64,000 bases of DNA, from the NCBI RefSeq assembly GCF_001981525.1, contig NZ_MPSB01000009.1, positions 1-64,000 of the forward strand, read 5' to 3'. The translations under genes and the position numbers were made by a program. Below the pieces are notes generated by a model, which was not told the DNA's origin, searched no databases, and saw only the letters and a list, made by a program, of their open reading frames with translations. This document shows positions 9,019 through 17,996 of this stretch, piece by piece. Source of the DNA: Sphingomonas jeddahensis. GTDB lineage: Bacteria; Pseudomonadota; Alphaproteobacteria; Sphingomonadales; Sphingomonadaceae. How positions within the stretch are numbered: the first letter of the stretch is position 1; every line of letters begins with the position of its first letter.

Positions 9019-9356
9019 GTCCCTGCTGCTTGTTGTCAGTCGGGCGCGGTCTTGTCGTGTTTCGCTGTGTGTCGCCAGTGGAAAGCGTGGCCGTCCGTTC
9101 CGAGCGGTATCACTTGCGGCCTGTGCCTCGACTTCGCTCCGCACGAACGGATCGGCGCGCTCCGTTCGTCGCCCCGGCCTTGCGCCGCGATCCAAGGTGC
9201 CGCGCGTGCTGCCGCTGGAGGCGAGAACGCAGCGTGCGGGGAGGGTTGGATCCCGGATCAAGTCCGGAATGACGGCGGTGGGCTGGGCGGGTACGCCGCG
9301 GCCGTTGGGTTTGCGTAACGGTGGATGCCGGCACGAGGCCGGCATGACGTTGCGGA
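9019..9356. repeat. Repeat-filled intergenic region (families A and B)
   Basis: A 338-base gene-free gap before the leftward acyl-CoA dehydrogenase. It contains a family B arm (9123-9150, ending CTCCGCACGAACGG), a family A arm (9244-9275, GGATCCCGGATCAAGTCCGG) and a second family A arm variant (9330-9349, GGATGCCGGCACGAGGCCGG). The left arms are degenerate or lost. No gene is credible here. Confidence 0.8.
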
Positions 9357-10193
9357 TTAGCCCACGAGCGCCAGCAGCCGCCGCGCGCTTTTCAGATGCG
9401 GTGCGTCAATCATCTTGCCGTCGAGCTGGAGCGCGCCGGCGCCCGGGTTCGCGTCGAAAGCGGCGATGACGGCTTTCGCATGGGCGATCTCCGCCTCGCT
9501 GGGCGTGAACGCATCGTTGATGACCGAGACCTGCGTCGGATGGATCGCCAGCATCCCCGTGAAGCCGTCGCGCTGTCCACGCGCGGCATAGGCCGCCAGC
9601 GCATCTAGATTGCGGAAATCCGGAAACACCGTCTCAATCGCCGGCACGCCCGCGGCATGCGCGCCGAACAGGGTGAGCGCGCGGACGACGCGATAGGGAT
9701 CGGTGTAGCTGCCGTCATCCTCGCGTGCGGTGGCAGCGCCGATCGATGCGGGCAGATCCTCCGCCCCCCAGGTGACGCCCGCCAGCCGCCCGGCAACGCC
9801 CGCAAAGGTGCCGAGCTGGAACACCGCGGCCGGCGTCTCGCTGGCGACCGGCAGCACCAGATAGTCGCCCGGCAACCGATCGAGCAGCATCGCGACCGAC
9901 TCGGCGCCTTCCGCCTTGGGCAGCACCACGCCGTCGAGCGACAGGCCGGCGAGTGCCTCCAGATCGGCGGCGACCTCGTCGCTGTCGATCGGATTGACCC
10001 GCACGAACACCGCCGGCCCATCCTCGCGCGGCGCCTCGATCCACGCGCGCACCGCCGCACGCGCCTCGGGCTTGCGCTCCGGAACCACCGAATCCTCTAG
10101 GTCGAGGATCAGCGCGTCGGCGCCGGTCGCGACCGCCTTGGGGAAGCGCTCCGGCCGGTCGCCGGGAACGAACAGCAGCGAGCGCAACTTCAC
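9357..10193 (-). CDS. HpcH/HpaI aldolase / citrate lyase beta-like (CitE-like) protein
   Basis: A 278-aa TIM-barrel CoA-ester lyase of the CitE-like/CLYBL group. Seen: the opening RSLLFVPGDRPERFPKA, the Mg-site strand LDLEDSV (30-36), FVRVNP, and LAIHPTQVSVINDAFTPS near the C-terminus. Homologues act as (S)-citramalyl-CoA or malyl-CoA lyases or beta-hydroxyacyl-CoA thioesterases. No citrate lyase alpha or gamma subunits are near, so a true citrate lyase is unlikely. Its ATG overlaps the galE stop by four bases, giving an unexpected galE-citE-like transcript. It could serve CoA-ester catabolism alongside the neighbouring fatty-acid genes; this is inference. Confidence 0.85.
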   Translation of the reverse strand: MKLRSLLFVPGDRPERFPKAVATGADALILDLEDSVVPERKPEARAAVRAWIEAPREDGPAVFVRVNPIDSDEVAADLEALAGLSLDGVVLPKAEGAESVAMLLDRLPGDYLVLPVASETPAAVFQLGTFAGVAGRLAGVTWGAEDLPASIGAATAREDDGSYTDPYRVVRALTLFGAHAAGVPAIETVFPDFRNLDALAAYAARGQRDGFTGMLAIHPTQVSVINDAFTPSEAEIAHAKAVIAAFDANPGAGALQLDGKMIDAPHLKSARRLLALVG

Positions 10194-11191
10194 TTGCCCA
10201 TCTCCGCCAGCTTGCGCTCCCAGGCGAGCGCGTCACGCACGATGCCGTCGAGCTCAGCGCGCTTGGGTTGCCAGTCGAGCGCGGCGAGGATCGCGCTGTT
10301 GTCGGCGACCAGCTCGGCCGGGTCGCCGGCGCGGCGGCCCTCGACGCGACGTTCGATCGTCATGTTGGTGACGCGATCGACCGCGTCGAGCACTTCGAGC
10401 ACCGAGAAGCCGCGGCCATAGCCGCAGTTGAAGGTGAAGCTCTCGGCCGGGGCGGCGATCAGCTGCTTCAATGCGGCGACATGCGCGTCGGCAAGGTCCG
10501 AGACGTGGATGTAATCGCGCACGCCAGTGCCGTCGCGGGTCGGGAAGTCGGTGCCAAACACGCCCACAGCGGCGCGCTTGCCGGTCGCGGCCTCGACCGC
10601 GATCTTGATGAGGTGGGTGGCGCCGACGGTGGATTGGCCGCTGCGACCCTCGGGGTCGGCGCCAGCGACGTTGAAATAGCGCAGCGCGCCATAATTGAGA
10701 GGGTGCGCCGCGGACACGTCGTGCAGCATCGCCTCGGTCATCAGCTTGGACATGCCGTATGGATTGATCGGAGCCTGGGGATCGCTCTCGGTGATCGGCA
10801 CCTTGGTGGGGTTGCCGTAGGTCGCCGCGGTGGAAGAGAAGATGAAGTGCGGTACGCCTTCCGCCACCGCGCTCTCGATCAGGCTGCGCGTCGCGGCGGT
10901 GTTGTTGCGATAATATTTAAGCGGGTTGCTGACCGATTCGGGCACTACGACGGAGCCGGCAAAGTGCATGATCGCGCGCACCTCATGCTCACGAATCACG
11001 TTCCGCACGCCCGCGTCCTCGACGGCGATGTTGACGAAGGAGGCGCGTGGATCGACGGCCCAGTCGAAGCCGGTAACGAGATTGTCGATCACCACCACGT
11101 CGAACCCGGCATCGAGCAGCGCAAGCACCGCATGGCTGCCGATATAGCCGGCCCCGCCGGTCACCATCACCTTGCCGTCGAATGCTGCCAT
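10190..11191 (-). CDS. galE: UDP-glucose 4-epimerase
   Basis: A 333-aa extended SDR that interconverts UDP-glucose and UDP-galactose. NAD-binding TGGAGYIGS at 11-19, the SSTAATYG segment (119-126), catalytic Tyr145/Lys149 in YGMSK, and GDPAELVAD near the C-terminus are all in place, and length is normal. It supplies UDP-galactose for surface polysaccharide or glycolipid synthesis. First gene of a two-gene leftward unit with the CitE-like gene, divergent from msrA; the divergent spacer contains a family C repeat. Confidence 0.93.
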   Translation of the reverse strand: MAAFDGKVMVTGGAGYIGSHAVLALLDAGFDVVVIDNLVTGFDWAVDPRASFVNIAVEDAGVRNVIREHEVRAIMHFAGSVVVPESVSNPLKYYRNNTAATRSLIESAVAEGVPHFIFSSTAATYGNPTKVPITESDPQAPINPYGMSKLMTEAMLHDVSAAHPLNYGALRYFNVAGADPEGRSGQSTVGATHLIKIAVEAATGKRAAVGVFGTDFPTRDGTGVRDYIHVSDLADAHVAALKQLIAAPAESFTFNCGYGRGFSVLEVLDAVDRVTNMTIERRVEGRRAGDPAELVADNSAILAALDWQPKRAELDGIVRDALAWERKLAEMGK

Positions 11192-11247
11192 GCACGTGCT
11201 CCTTTGCGCGGGCCTTATCGGCTTCCTACATTGGTCTCCAACACAAT

Positions 11248-11334
11248 CCGTTCGGGCTGAGCTTGTCGAAGCCCTGTCTTTCTTTCCCGCGGCGGGGAGA
11301 AGGGCAGCCCTTCGACAAGCTCAGGGCGAACGGG
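11248..11334. repeat. Family C interspersed palindrome
   Basis: Arms 11248-11274 and 11308-11334 are inverted copies (core GAGCTTGTCGAAG / CTTCGACAAGCTC, flanked by CGTTCG / CGAACG). The right end stops 15 bases before the msrA start codon, so the repeat forms most of the msrA leader. Confidence 0.85.
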
Positions 11335-11349
11335 AAAGCGGAGATTGAG

Positions 11350-11892
11350 ATGACCGAATATGCGACGCTGGCCGGTGGCTGCTTCTGGTGCACCGAGGCG
11401 GTGTTCAAGGACGTGATCGGCGTCGAGAGCGTCGAGAGCATCTATATCGGCGGCACTGTGCCCAACCCCACCTACAAGCAGGTGTGCGGCGGCGATACCG
11501 GCCATGCCGAGGCGATCCGCGTCGGCTTCGATCCCGAACAGGTGACCTATGCCGACTTGCTCGACATCTTCTTCGCCACGCACGATCCGACGCAGCTCAA
11601 TCGCCAGGGCAATGACGTCGGCACGCAATACCGTTCTGCGATCTTCCCGATGACGGTGATGCAGGAGGAGCAGGCGAACCAGGCGATCGCCCGCGCGCAG
11701 GCCGACCAGACCAAGCCGATCGTCACCACCATCGAGCAGGCGGACGAATATTATCCGGCCGAGGATTACCACCAGGGCTATTGGGACGGCGAGGGCCAGC
11801 GCAATCCCTATTGCCTCGCGGTAATTCCGCCCAAGCTGCAGAAGCTGCGCAAGAGCTTCGCCGCGCGGTCGAAGGCGGCGGTGACGGCGTAA
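11350..11892 (+). CDS. msrA: Peptide-methionine (S)-S-oxide reductase MsrA
   Basis: A 180-aa enzyme repairing oxidised methionine. The catalytic motif GCFWC (10-14, nucleophile Cys11), the [18 protein letters not shown] segment, [18 protein letters not shown] and the late EDYHQGYW are classic MsrA. No signal peptide, so cytoplasmic. The open frame extends upstream to 11182 but runs through a family C repeat, and the ATG at 11350 is the true start, with GGGAAAGCGGAGA upstream. No MsrB is adjacent. Confidence 0.95.
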   Translation: MTEYATLAGGCFWCTEAVFKDVIGVESVESIYIGGTVPNPTYKQVCGGDTGHAEAIRVGFDPEQVTYADLLDIFFATHDPTQLNRQGNDVGTQYRSAIFPMTVMQEEQANQAIARAQADQTKPIVTTIEQADEYYPAEDYHQGYWDGEGQRNPYCLAVIPPKLQKLRKSFAARSKAAVTA

Positions 11893-11927
11893 GTCGCACA
11901 TTCCTCCTTCTGACGGAGGAGGAAATC

Positions 11928-12845
11928 TCAGCGATGCGCGGCGCGTCTCAAGCGATCGTTGATCGCCGCACCGATGCCGGCCGGCGGGATCGGCGCGACC
12001 GCGATCCTCGTTGCGGGAGACGCATCCGCGCGATGCAGCGCGTCGAACAGCCGCGCGGCGGCTTCGATCGGGTCTCCGGACGGCGACAGGCTTTCGTCAC
12101 CTCCCACCCCGCCGAAGCCGATCAGCCACTCGTCGTCTTCTCGTGCGGTGACATTGAGGCGCAGCGGCTTGGCGGGCGCATAATGCGTGGCAAGCTGCCC
12201 CGGCGCGGTGACCGTTCCGCTCGGCACGGCAGCGGAAAGCCCCAGCTGCTCGGCGGTGATCGGCCCCGGGCGCAGGATCTTGCCGCCACCGACGATCGTC
12301 GATTCGAGCCCCGCGCTGGTCGGTCCGTCGTCCACGATTAACGGCACGCGCGCCCCAAGGCTCGCCGCGACATGCGCCGCGCGGGTCGGGCTGATGCCGT
12401 TGCTGGCGTTGGCGGATGGCGCGGCGAGCGGGCGGCCACTCGCGGCGAGCACCGCCTGCATCGCGCGATGCGCCGGCACCCGCAGCGCGATCGTGTCGAG
12501 CCCGGCGGTGACGAGCGCGGCGATGCCCGCATCAGGTCGCAACGGCAGCACCAAAGTCAGCGGCCCCGGCCACCAGCGCGCCGCCAGCGCACGCGCCGCC
12601 TCGTCGAACATCGCGATCCGCTCGGCCGCGGCGGGATCGGGGACGTGAACAATCAACGGGTTGAAGCTCGGCCTGCCTTTGGCAGCATAGATGCGCGCCA
12701 CCGCCGCCGGGTCGGTCGCATCGGCGGCGAGTCCGTAGACGGTTTCGGTCGGGACCGCGACGATGTCGCCGGCGCGTAGCAGCCTTGCCGCTAGGGCAAC
12801 CGCGCCTTCGTCAAAAGGCAGGATTTGCGGGAGTTGAGCCGTCAT
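11928..12845 (-). CDS. tsaC: L-threonylcarbamoyladenylate synthase (Sua5-type TsaC)
   Basis: A 305-aa protein making threonylcarbamoyl-AMP for the t6A37 modification of ANN-decoding tRNAs. The YrdC domain is clear: IVAVPTETVYGLAADA, KGRPSFNPLIVHV and the PSANASNGISPTRAAHV loop. The extra C-terminal domain (from about residue 205, GTVTAPGQLATHYAPAKPLRL) marks the long Sua5 form. The ATG at 12845 is chosen; the frame opens 13 codons earlier but that would intrude on the divergent gene's promoter. It is divergent from an acyl-CoA dehydrogenase with under 40 bases between start codons. Confidence 0.92.
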   Translation of the reverse strand: MTAQLPQILPFDEGAVALAARLLRAGDIVAVPTETVYGLAADATDPAAVARIYAAKGRPSFNPLIVHVPDPAAAERIAMFDEAARALAARWWPGPLTLVLPLRPDAGIAALVTAGLDTIALRVPAHRAMQAVLAASGRPLAAPSANASNGISPTRAAHVAASLGARVPLIVDDGPTSAGLESTIVGGGKILRPGPITAEQLGLSAAVPSGTVTAPGQLATHYAPAKPLRLNVTAREDDEWLIGFGGVGGDESLSPSGDPIEAAARLFDALHRADASPATRIAVAPIPPAGIGAAINDRLRRAAHR

Positions 12846-12882
12846 CAGGGGGCGGTATAGCGATCCGGACCAGGAGAAGAAC

Positions 12883-14565
12883 ATGCCTTACGCCGCCCCC
12901 ATTGCCGAACAGCGGTTCGTGCTCGAACAGATCGTCGGGATCGGCGAGCTTGCGGGAACTGAGCGATTTGCTGCCGCCAGCCCCGACGTGATCGACGCGG
13001 TGCTGGAAGGGATCGCTCAGCTCGCCGAGGGAGAATGGGCGCCACTGGCGCGCGCTGGCGACACGGTAGGGGCGAAGTGGACGCCGAACGGTGTGGTGAT
13101 GCCGGAAGGCTACAAGGCCGCCTACAAGGCGTTCGTAGAGGGCGGCTGGGGCACGATCGGAGTCCCGGAGGCGTTTGGCGGACAGGGGCTGCCGTTCGCG
13201 GTGCAATGCGCGGTGCTGGAGACGCTGGGGAGCGCCAACATGGGCTTCGCGCTGGCGCCGATCCTGTCGGTTGGGGCGATCGAGGCGTTGCAGCATCACG
13301 GCACGCCCGATCAGCAGGCGACCTGGCTCCCCAAGCTCGCCACCGGCGAATGGACCGGCACGATGAACCTCACCGAGCCGCAGGCGGGCAGCGACGTGGG
13401 CGCGCTGCGCGCCACCGCGACGCCGCGCGGCGACGGGACGTTCCTGGTCAAGGGGACCAAGATCTTCATCTCGTTCGGCGACCATGACCTCACCGACAAT
13501 ATCGTCCACCTCGTGCTCGCCCGAACGCCCGACGCGCCGGTCGGCACCAAGGGCATTTCGCTGTTCCTGGTCCCCAAGGTGCGCGCCGACGGCACGCCGA
13601 ACGACGTGCGGGTGGTGTCGATCGAGCACAAGATGGGGCTCCACGCCTCGCCCACCTGCGTGCTGTCGTTCGGCGACAACGACGATTGCGTCGGCGAGCT
13701 GATCGGACCGGAGTTCGGCGGCATGCGCGCGATGTTCACGATGATGAATAACGCCCGCCTCAACGTTGGCCTTCAGGGCGTGCAGGTGGCCGAGGCGGCG
13801 ACGCAGAAGGCGGTGGAATATGCCCGCGAGCGCGTGCAGGGCGCGCGCGCCGGCGCGGCGGCGGCGATCATCGAGCATCCGGACGTGCGCCGCATGCTGA
13901 TGCGGATGAAGGCGCAGACTCAGGCGGCTCGCGCGTTGGTCTATTATGCCGCGGGCCAAGTGGATCGCGCCGGCCTAGGCGACGCCGCGGCGCGTGACCG
14001 GCTGGAAATCACGACGCCGCTCGCCAAGGCGCATGGCACCGATCTGGGCAACGAGGTCGCGAGCCTTGGCGTGCAGGTCCACGGCGGGATGGGCTATATC
14101 GAGGAGACCGGCGCAGCGCAGTATTTCCGCGATGCGCGGATCACGCCGATCTACGAAGGCACCAACGGCATCCAGGCCGCCGATCTGGTCGGGCGCAAGC
14201 TGTCGCTTTCCACCGGCGCGGCGTTCGCGACGCTGATCGAGGATCTGCGCGGGAGCACACATGAGGCGCTGGGCGACCTGGTGACGGCGTGCGAGGCGGT
14301 CGGGCGGCGGCTCCAGACCGCCGACGCCGATGACCGGCTGGCGGCAAGCTATCCCTTCCTGACCATGCTGTCGGTCGCAACCTGTGGCTGGCTGCTCGAG
14401 CGCGAGGCGGCAGCAGCGGGTGACGACGCGTTCGGACGGGCCAAGAAGGCGGTGGTCGCTTTCTACCTCGATCAAATCGTGCCGGAGGCGCTTGGCTTGC
14501 GCGCAGCGGCGGAGGCGTCCGCCGCTGCGCTCTACGCCCTTGATGCCGAGGCATTTGCGGCATGA
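12883..14565 (+). CDS. Acyl-CoA dehydrogenase, DmdC-like with C-terminal extension
   Basis: A 560-aa FAD enzyme. It is longer than typical acyl-CoA dehydrogenases because it has the N-terminal extension (YKAAYKAFVEGGWGTIGVPEAFGGQGLP) and the C-terminal acetyl-CoA-dehydrogenase-like domain found in the DmdC/3-methylmercaptopropionyl-CoA dehydrogenase group. Seen are MNLTEPQAGSDVGALR, KIFISFGDHDLTDNIVHLVL and HGGMGYIEETGAAQYFRDAR, with PIYEGTNGIQ near 420. AGGAGAAGAAC precedes the ATG. The stop overlaps nat in ATGA. It may act on fatty acyl-CoAs or on DMSP-derived thioesters; the family does not settle which. Confidence 0.9.
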   Translation: MPYAAPIAEQRFVLEQIVGIGELAGTERFAAASPDVIDAVLEGIAQLAEGEWAPLARAGDTVGAKWTPNGVVMPEGYKAAYKAFVEGGWGTIGVPEAFGGQGLPFAVQCAVLETLGSANMGFALAPILSVGAIEALQHHGTPDQQATWLPKLATGEWTGTMNLTEPQAGSDVGALRATATPRGDGTFLVKGTKIFISFGDHDLTDNIVHLVLARTPDAPVGTKGISLFLVPKVRADGTPNDVRVVSIEHKMGLHASPTCVLSFGDNDDCVGELIGPEFGGMRAMFTMMNNARLNVGLQGVQVAEAATQKAVEYARERVQGARAGAAAAIIEHPDVRRMLMRMKAQTQAARALVYYAAGQVDRAGLGDAAARDRLEITTPLAKAHGTDLGNEVASLGVQVHGGMGYIEETGAAQYFRDARITPIYEGTNGIQAADLVGRKLSLSTGAAFATLIEDLRGSTHEALGDLVTACEAVGRRLQTADADDRLAASYPFLTMLSVATCGWLLEREAAAAGDDAFGRAKKAVVAFYLDQIVPEALGLRAAAEASAAALYALDAEAFAA

Positions 14566-15395
14566 GCCTGCCCTTCAACCTGCCCGCCTATCTGGAGCGG
14601 ATCCGTCTTCCTGCCCGCCCGACGATCGATCACCACGGGCTGGCGGCCGTGCAGCGTGCGCATCGGCTGGCGATCCCGTTCGAGAATCTCGACGTCGCGC
14701 TCGGGCGCGGGATCGACATTTCCGCCGATGCGGTGTTCGGCAAGCTGGTGATCGCCGGACGCGGTGGTTATTGTTTCGAGCAGAACCGGCTCTTTCTCGA
14801 TGCGCTCCACGCGCTTGGCTTCGAGGCAAGGCCCCTGCTTGCGCGGGTGTGGCTCAACGCCGAAAACGTGCCGCCGAAGACGCATACGGTCAGCCTCGTC
14901 ACCATCGATGGGCAACAATGGATCGCCGATCCGGGGTTCGGCGGCAGCTATGCACCGCCCATGCCGCTGGTCGACGGGGCGGAGGCGGATGCGCCGGACG
15001 GGGCGCGCTTCCGGCTGTCGCAGGATGCGACGCATGGCTGGATGCTGTTCCGGCACGGTGAGCTCGGCAGCACCGATGGGCGAGGCGGCGCTGCTGGTGC
15101 CGGGTTCCAGCCGCAATATAGCTTCACGACCGACATGGTCTGGCCGGCCGATCTGGCGATGGGTAATCTTTGGACGTCAACGGCACCGGGTACGCGCTTC
15201 ACCACGTTGAAGGTGGTGAGCACCGTTCTGCCGCACGGCTTCGCAACGCTGACCGACCGGCACTATCGACGCCGCGTGGGTGAGGAAGAGACAGCGACCG
15301 AGATCGCCGATCCGCGCGTGTATCGCATGCGGCTGAGCATGATGTTCGGCATCGATCTGTCGAAGGATGAAGTCGCGGCGCTCGGGTTGTTCTAG
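14562..15395 (+). CDS. nat: Arylamine N-acetyltransferase
   Basis: A 277-aa acetyl-CoA-dependent enzyme. The Cys-His-Asp triad is visible as Cys71 (GGYCFEQN), His108 (KTHTVSL) and Asp123 (IADPGFGG). Residues IPFENLDV (38-45) match the family N-terminus. By family it N- or O-acetylates arylamines, hydrazines or hydroxylamines. It overlaps the preceding acyl-CoA dehydrogenase by four bases, so the two are co-translated, which might reflect supply of a CoA thioester, but no function for the pair is known to me. Confidence 0.92.
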   Translation: MSLPFNLPAYLERIRLPARPTIDHHGLAAVQRAHRLAIPFENLDVALGRGIDISADAVFGKLVIAGRGGYCFEQNRLFLDALHALGFEARPLLARVWLNAENVPPKTHTVSLVTIDGQQWIADPGFGGSYAPPMPLVDGAEADAPDGARFRLSQDATHGWMLFRHGELGSTDGRGGAAGAGFQPQYSFTTDMVWPADLAMGNLWTSTAPGTRFTTLKVVSTVLPHGFATLTDRHYRRRVGEEETATEIADPRVYRMRLSMMFGIDLSKDEVAALGLF

Positions 15396-15403
15396 GCGTC
15401 CGC

Positions 15404-15450
15404 ACCCCCTCCCCTTGCCCCGAAGCGGCGGCGAAGGGGGGCGCTTGCGC
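15404..15450. terminator. Possible bidirectional terminator between convergent genes
   Basis: Between the converging nat and dienelactone hydrolase genes, CCCCTT at 15411-15416 pairs with AAGGGG at 15434-15439 around a 17-base loop, followed by a second small GCGC-rich dyad. No clear T-run is present, so this is suggestive only. Confidence 0.3.
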
Positions 15451-16176
15451 TCAGACGAACAATTCGGCCAGAAAGTCGCTCATCGCCTTCCAGCTACGGC
15501 GATCGGCACGTTCCTCATGGCCGAAGCCTGAGCCCTCAGCCATGGGCATGCCCGCGTCGGTAAAGGCGTGGCCCGCATTGCCATAAGCGTGAATCTGCCA
15601 ATCGGCCTGACCTTCGGTCAGCTCGCGGCCGAGCGCGACCATCGTATCAGGCGGGCACAGCGGATCTTCCCAGCCGTGGCAGACAAGCAGCTTGGCCGCG
15701 ATCGGCGAAACGTTGGCGTAATCGGGGCGATCATATACGCCGTGGAAGCTCACCCCGCCCAGAAAGGGCAGGCCAGCGCGGGCCATATCGAACACGCATT
15801 TGCCGCCGAAGCAGAAGCCCACCGCGGCCACCTTCGCCGGATCGACGGCGGCGAAGCCGCGTAATGCCGCCAGCGACGCGTCCAATCGATCGCGCAGGAG
15901 CATGCGATCGGCGTTCAGCGCATCCATATATTCTGGCACGTTCTCGCTTTCGCGCGTCTTGCGCTTGCCCTGACCGTACACGTCGCAGGCAAGTGCGACA
16001 TAGCCGAGCTTGGCGAGATCCTCCGCCTTCCGGTTATCCGATTCCTTTTGGCCGAGGATGTTAGGGCAGACCAGCACGCCGGGGCGCGGGGTTTCGACCT
16101 CGTCCTCCCAGGCGATCACGCCTTCGAAGGGGCCACCCGGGCCGTCGTAGATCAGGGTCTGTCGGACGATCGCCAA
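15451..16176 (-). CDS. Dienelactone hydrolase family protein
   Basis: A 241-aa alpha/beta hydrolase. The nucleophile is Cys122 in GFCFGG, with Asp171 (CHGWEDPL) and His203 (GNAGHAF), the dienelactone hydrolase triad. True dienelactone hydrolases open the lactone ring in chlorocatechol degradation, but most chromosomal members have unknown substrates. There are no ring-cleavage genes around it, so a housekeeping role is as likely. Monocistronic, leftward, with a family C repeat in the divergent spacer to gpmA. Confidence 0.88.
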   Translation of the reverse strand: MAIVRQTLIYDGPGGPFEGVIAWEDEVETPRPGVLVCPNILGQKESDNRKAEDLAKLGYVALACDVYGQGKRKTRESENVPEYMDALNADRMLLRDRLDASLAALRGFAAVDPAKVAAVGFCFGGKCVFDMARAGLPFLGGVSFHGVYDRPDYANVSPIAAKLLVCHGWEDPLCPPDTMVALGRELTEGQADWQIHAYGNAGHAFTDAGMPMAEGSGFGHEERADRRSWKAMSDFLAELFV

Positions 16177-16191
16177 TGCCTCTCTCCATTT

Positions 16192-16284
16192 CGTTCGCCC
16201 TGAGCTTGTCGAAGGGCTGCCCTTCTCTCTATCAGCGCGGCGTCAAAGGAAAGTCAGCGCTTCGACAAGCTCAGCGCGAACGGG
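16192..16284. repeat. Family C interspersed palindrome
   Basis: Arms 16192-16216 (CGTTCGCCCTGAGCTTGTCG then AAGGG) and 16258-16284 (CTTCGACAAGCTCAGCGCGA core) form an inverted pair in the spacer between the dienelactone hydrolase gene and gpmA. It ends 13 bases before the gpmA ATG and so occupies its leader. Confidence 0.85.
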
Positions 16285-16297
16285 AGATACCTAACCC

Positions 16298-16984
16298 ATG
16301 CCCAAGCTCGTCCTGATCCGCCACGGCCAGTCCGCCTGGAACCTCGAGAATCGCTTCACCGGCTGGTGGGATGTCGACGTGACCGAGAAAGGCGCTGCCG
16401 AAGCCAAGGCCGCGGGCGAGCTGATGGCCGCCAAGGGCCTCGATTTCGACCTCACCTTTACCTCGCTGCAAACGCGGGCGATCAAGACGCTGAACCTGGC
16501 GCTGGAGGCGATGGGCCGGCTGTGGCTGCCGACCGAAAAGCACTGGCGGCTCAACGAGCGCCATTATGGCGGCCTTACCGGGCTGAACAAGGCGGAGACC
16601 GCGGCCAAGCACGGGGATGAGCAAGTCCATATCTGGCGGCGCAGCTTCGACATTCCACCTCCGATCGAGGAAGTTGGCGGCCCCTATGACATGACCTCTG
16701 ACCGTCGTTACGCGGGCATCGACATTCCCAAGACCGAGAGCCTCAAGGACACGATCGCCCGCGTCCTGCCTTATTGGGAAGAGCGGATCGCGCCCGAGCT
16801 GCGCGCCGGCCAGCGCGTGCTGATATCCGCGCACGGCAATTCGCTGCGCGCGCTGGTCAAGCACTTGTCGAACATCCCCGACGACGAGATCACCGGACTG
16901 GAGATCCCGACTGGCCAGCCGATCGTCTATGAGCTCGCCGACGATCTGTCCGCGACCGACCGTTACTATCTCAGCGAACGCTGA
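16298..16984 (+). CDS. gpmA: 2,3-bisphosphoglycerate-dependent phosphoglycerate mutase
   Basis: A 228-aa glycolytic and gluconeogenic enzyme interconverting 3- and 2-phosphoglycerate. Phospho-acceptor motif [10 protein letters not shown] (6-15, His9), [27 protein letters not shown] and the second histidine in [14 protein letters not shown] are all present. Length is slightly shorter than E. coli GpmA, as usual in alphaproteobacteria. It is followed 23 bases later by rarD on the same strand. Confidence 0.95.
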   Translation: MPKLVLIRHGQSAWNLENRFTGWWDVDVTEKGAAEAKAAGELMAAKGLDFDLTFTSLQTRAIKTLNLALEAMGRLWLPTEKHWRLNERHYGGLTGLNKAETAAKHGDEQVHIWRRSFDIPPPIEEVGGPYDMTSDRRYAGIDIPKTESLKDTIARVLPYWEERIAPELRAGQRVLISAHGNSLRALVKHLSNIPDDEITGLEIPTGQPIVYELADDLSATDRYYLSER

Positions 16985-17007
16985 TCCCGACTCCGGAGAT
17001 ACCCGCC

Positions 17008-17889
17008 GTGACGAACAATGCCGCGCGTGGCGGGCTCCTGCTGGGCCTTGGCGCCTACGCGATGTGGGGCGTGCTGCCGCTCTACTTCCGCTGGCTTGGC
17101 GGCGTGCCGGCGCTGGAGGTGCTGGCGCATCGCGTGGTGTGGTCGCTGGCGCTTCTGGTGATCGTGGTCACCGCCATGCGGCGCTGGACCACGATCCGGG
17201 CGGCGGTGACCGCGCGGACGCTGGCGATGCTGGCGGCCAGCGCGCTGCTGATCGGCACCAATTGGCTGATCTACATCTGGGCGGTGAACAACCACCAAAC
17301 GCTGGCGGCGAGCCTTGGTTATTTCATCAATCCGCTGGTCAACGTCGCCCTTGGCGTTGCGGTGCTGGGCGAGCGGCTGCGGCGGTGGCAGGGGGTGGCG
17401 ATCGGGATCGCCTCGGTCGGCGTCTTGGCGATGGCGCTGGGCGCGGCCGACACCTTGTGGATTTCGCTGATGCTGGCTTTATCGTTCGGCCTGTACGGGC
17501 TGGTGCGAAAGACGGTAGCGATCGATTCGCTTGGCGGGTTGATGATCGAGACGTTGCTGCTGGCGCCGCCGTCGCTGATCTATCTTATGCTGGTGGCGCA
17601 GGATGGTGGCGGCGCGTTTGGCGGCGACCTGATGCTCAACGCCAAGCTGGTGATGCTGGGCGGGATCACCGCTGCGCCGCTGCTGATGTTCGCCGCGGCG
17701 GCGCGGCGGCTTCCCTATTCATCCCTTGCGCTGCTGCAGTATCTCGCGCCGACCTTGCAGTTCATCGTTGCGGTGGCGGTGTTCGGCGAGGCGCTGCGAT
17801 CGTTGCACTTCCTGGTGTTTGGGCTGATCTGGGCCGGATGTGCGCTGTTCGCGTGGGACAGTGTGCGCGCGGCGCGGGCGCGGCGCTAG
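17008..17889 (+). CDS. rarD: RarD-type EamA family transporter
   Basis: A 293-aa inner-membrane protein with about ten hydrophobic segments arranged as two EamA repeats. The family marks GAYAMWGVLPLYFRWL near the N-terminus, TNWLIYIWAVNNHQTLAASLGYFINPL in the middle, and LPYSSLALLQYLAPTLQF near the end identify RarD. The transported compound is unknown; RarD was named for chloramphenicol sensitivity. The start is GTG at 17008 with CGGAGAT nine bases upstream. Probably co-transcribed with gpmA. Confidence 0.9.
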   Translation: MTNNAARGGLLLGLGAYAMWGVLPLYFRWLGGVPALEVLAHRVVWSLALLVIVVTAMRRWTTIRAAVTARTLAMLAASALLIGTNWLIYIWAVNNHQTLAASLGYFINPLVNVALGVAVLGERLRRWQGVAIGIASVGVLAMALGAADTLWISLMLALSFGLYGLVRKTVAIDSLGGLMIETLLLAPPSLIYLMLVAQDGGGAFGGDLMLNAKLVMLGGITAAPLLMFAAAARRLPYSSLALLQYLAPTLQFIVAVAVFGEALRSLHFLVFGLIWAGCALFAWDSVRAARARR

Positions 17890-17892
17890 CCA

Positions 17893-17995
17893 GATTCCCC
17901 TCGCTCAAGCGGGAGGGATTAAGGGTGGGCTTGTCCGCGAGCGCTGTGGCCGGTGACAGCCCCACCCCCAACCCCTCCCGCAAGCGGGAGGGGAG
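17893..17995. repeat. Family D interspersed palindrome
   Basis: Two hairpin-forming units, CCCCTCGCTCAAGCGGGAGG near 17896 and CCCCTCCCGCAAGCGGGAGG near 17971, flank a GTGGGCTTGTCC / ACAGCCCCAC core. The block lies between the convergent rarD and radical-SAM genes and may double as a terminator. This is the only complete copy of this family I see in the window. Confidence 0.75.
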
Positions 17996-17996
17996 T

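Noticed and set aside
9019-9345. N-terminal extension of the acyl-CoA dehydrogenase by over 100 residues
   Set aside because: It consists of translated repeats, with no similarity to acyl-CoA dehydrogenases; the start at 9018 fits the family.
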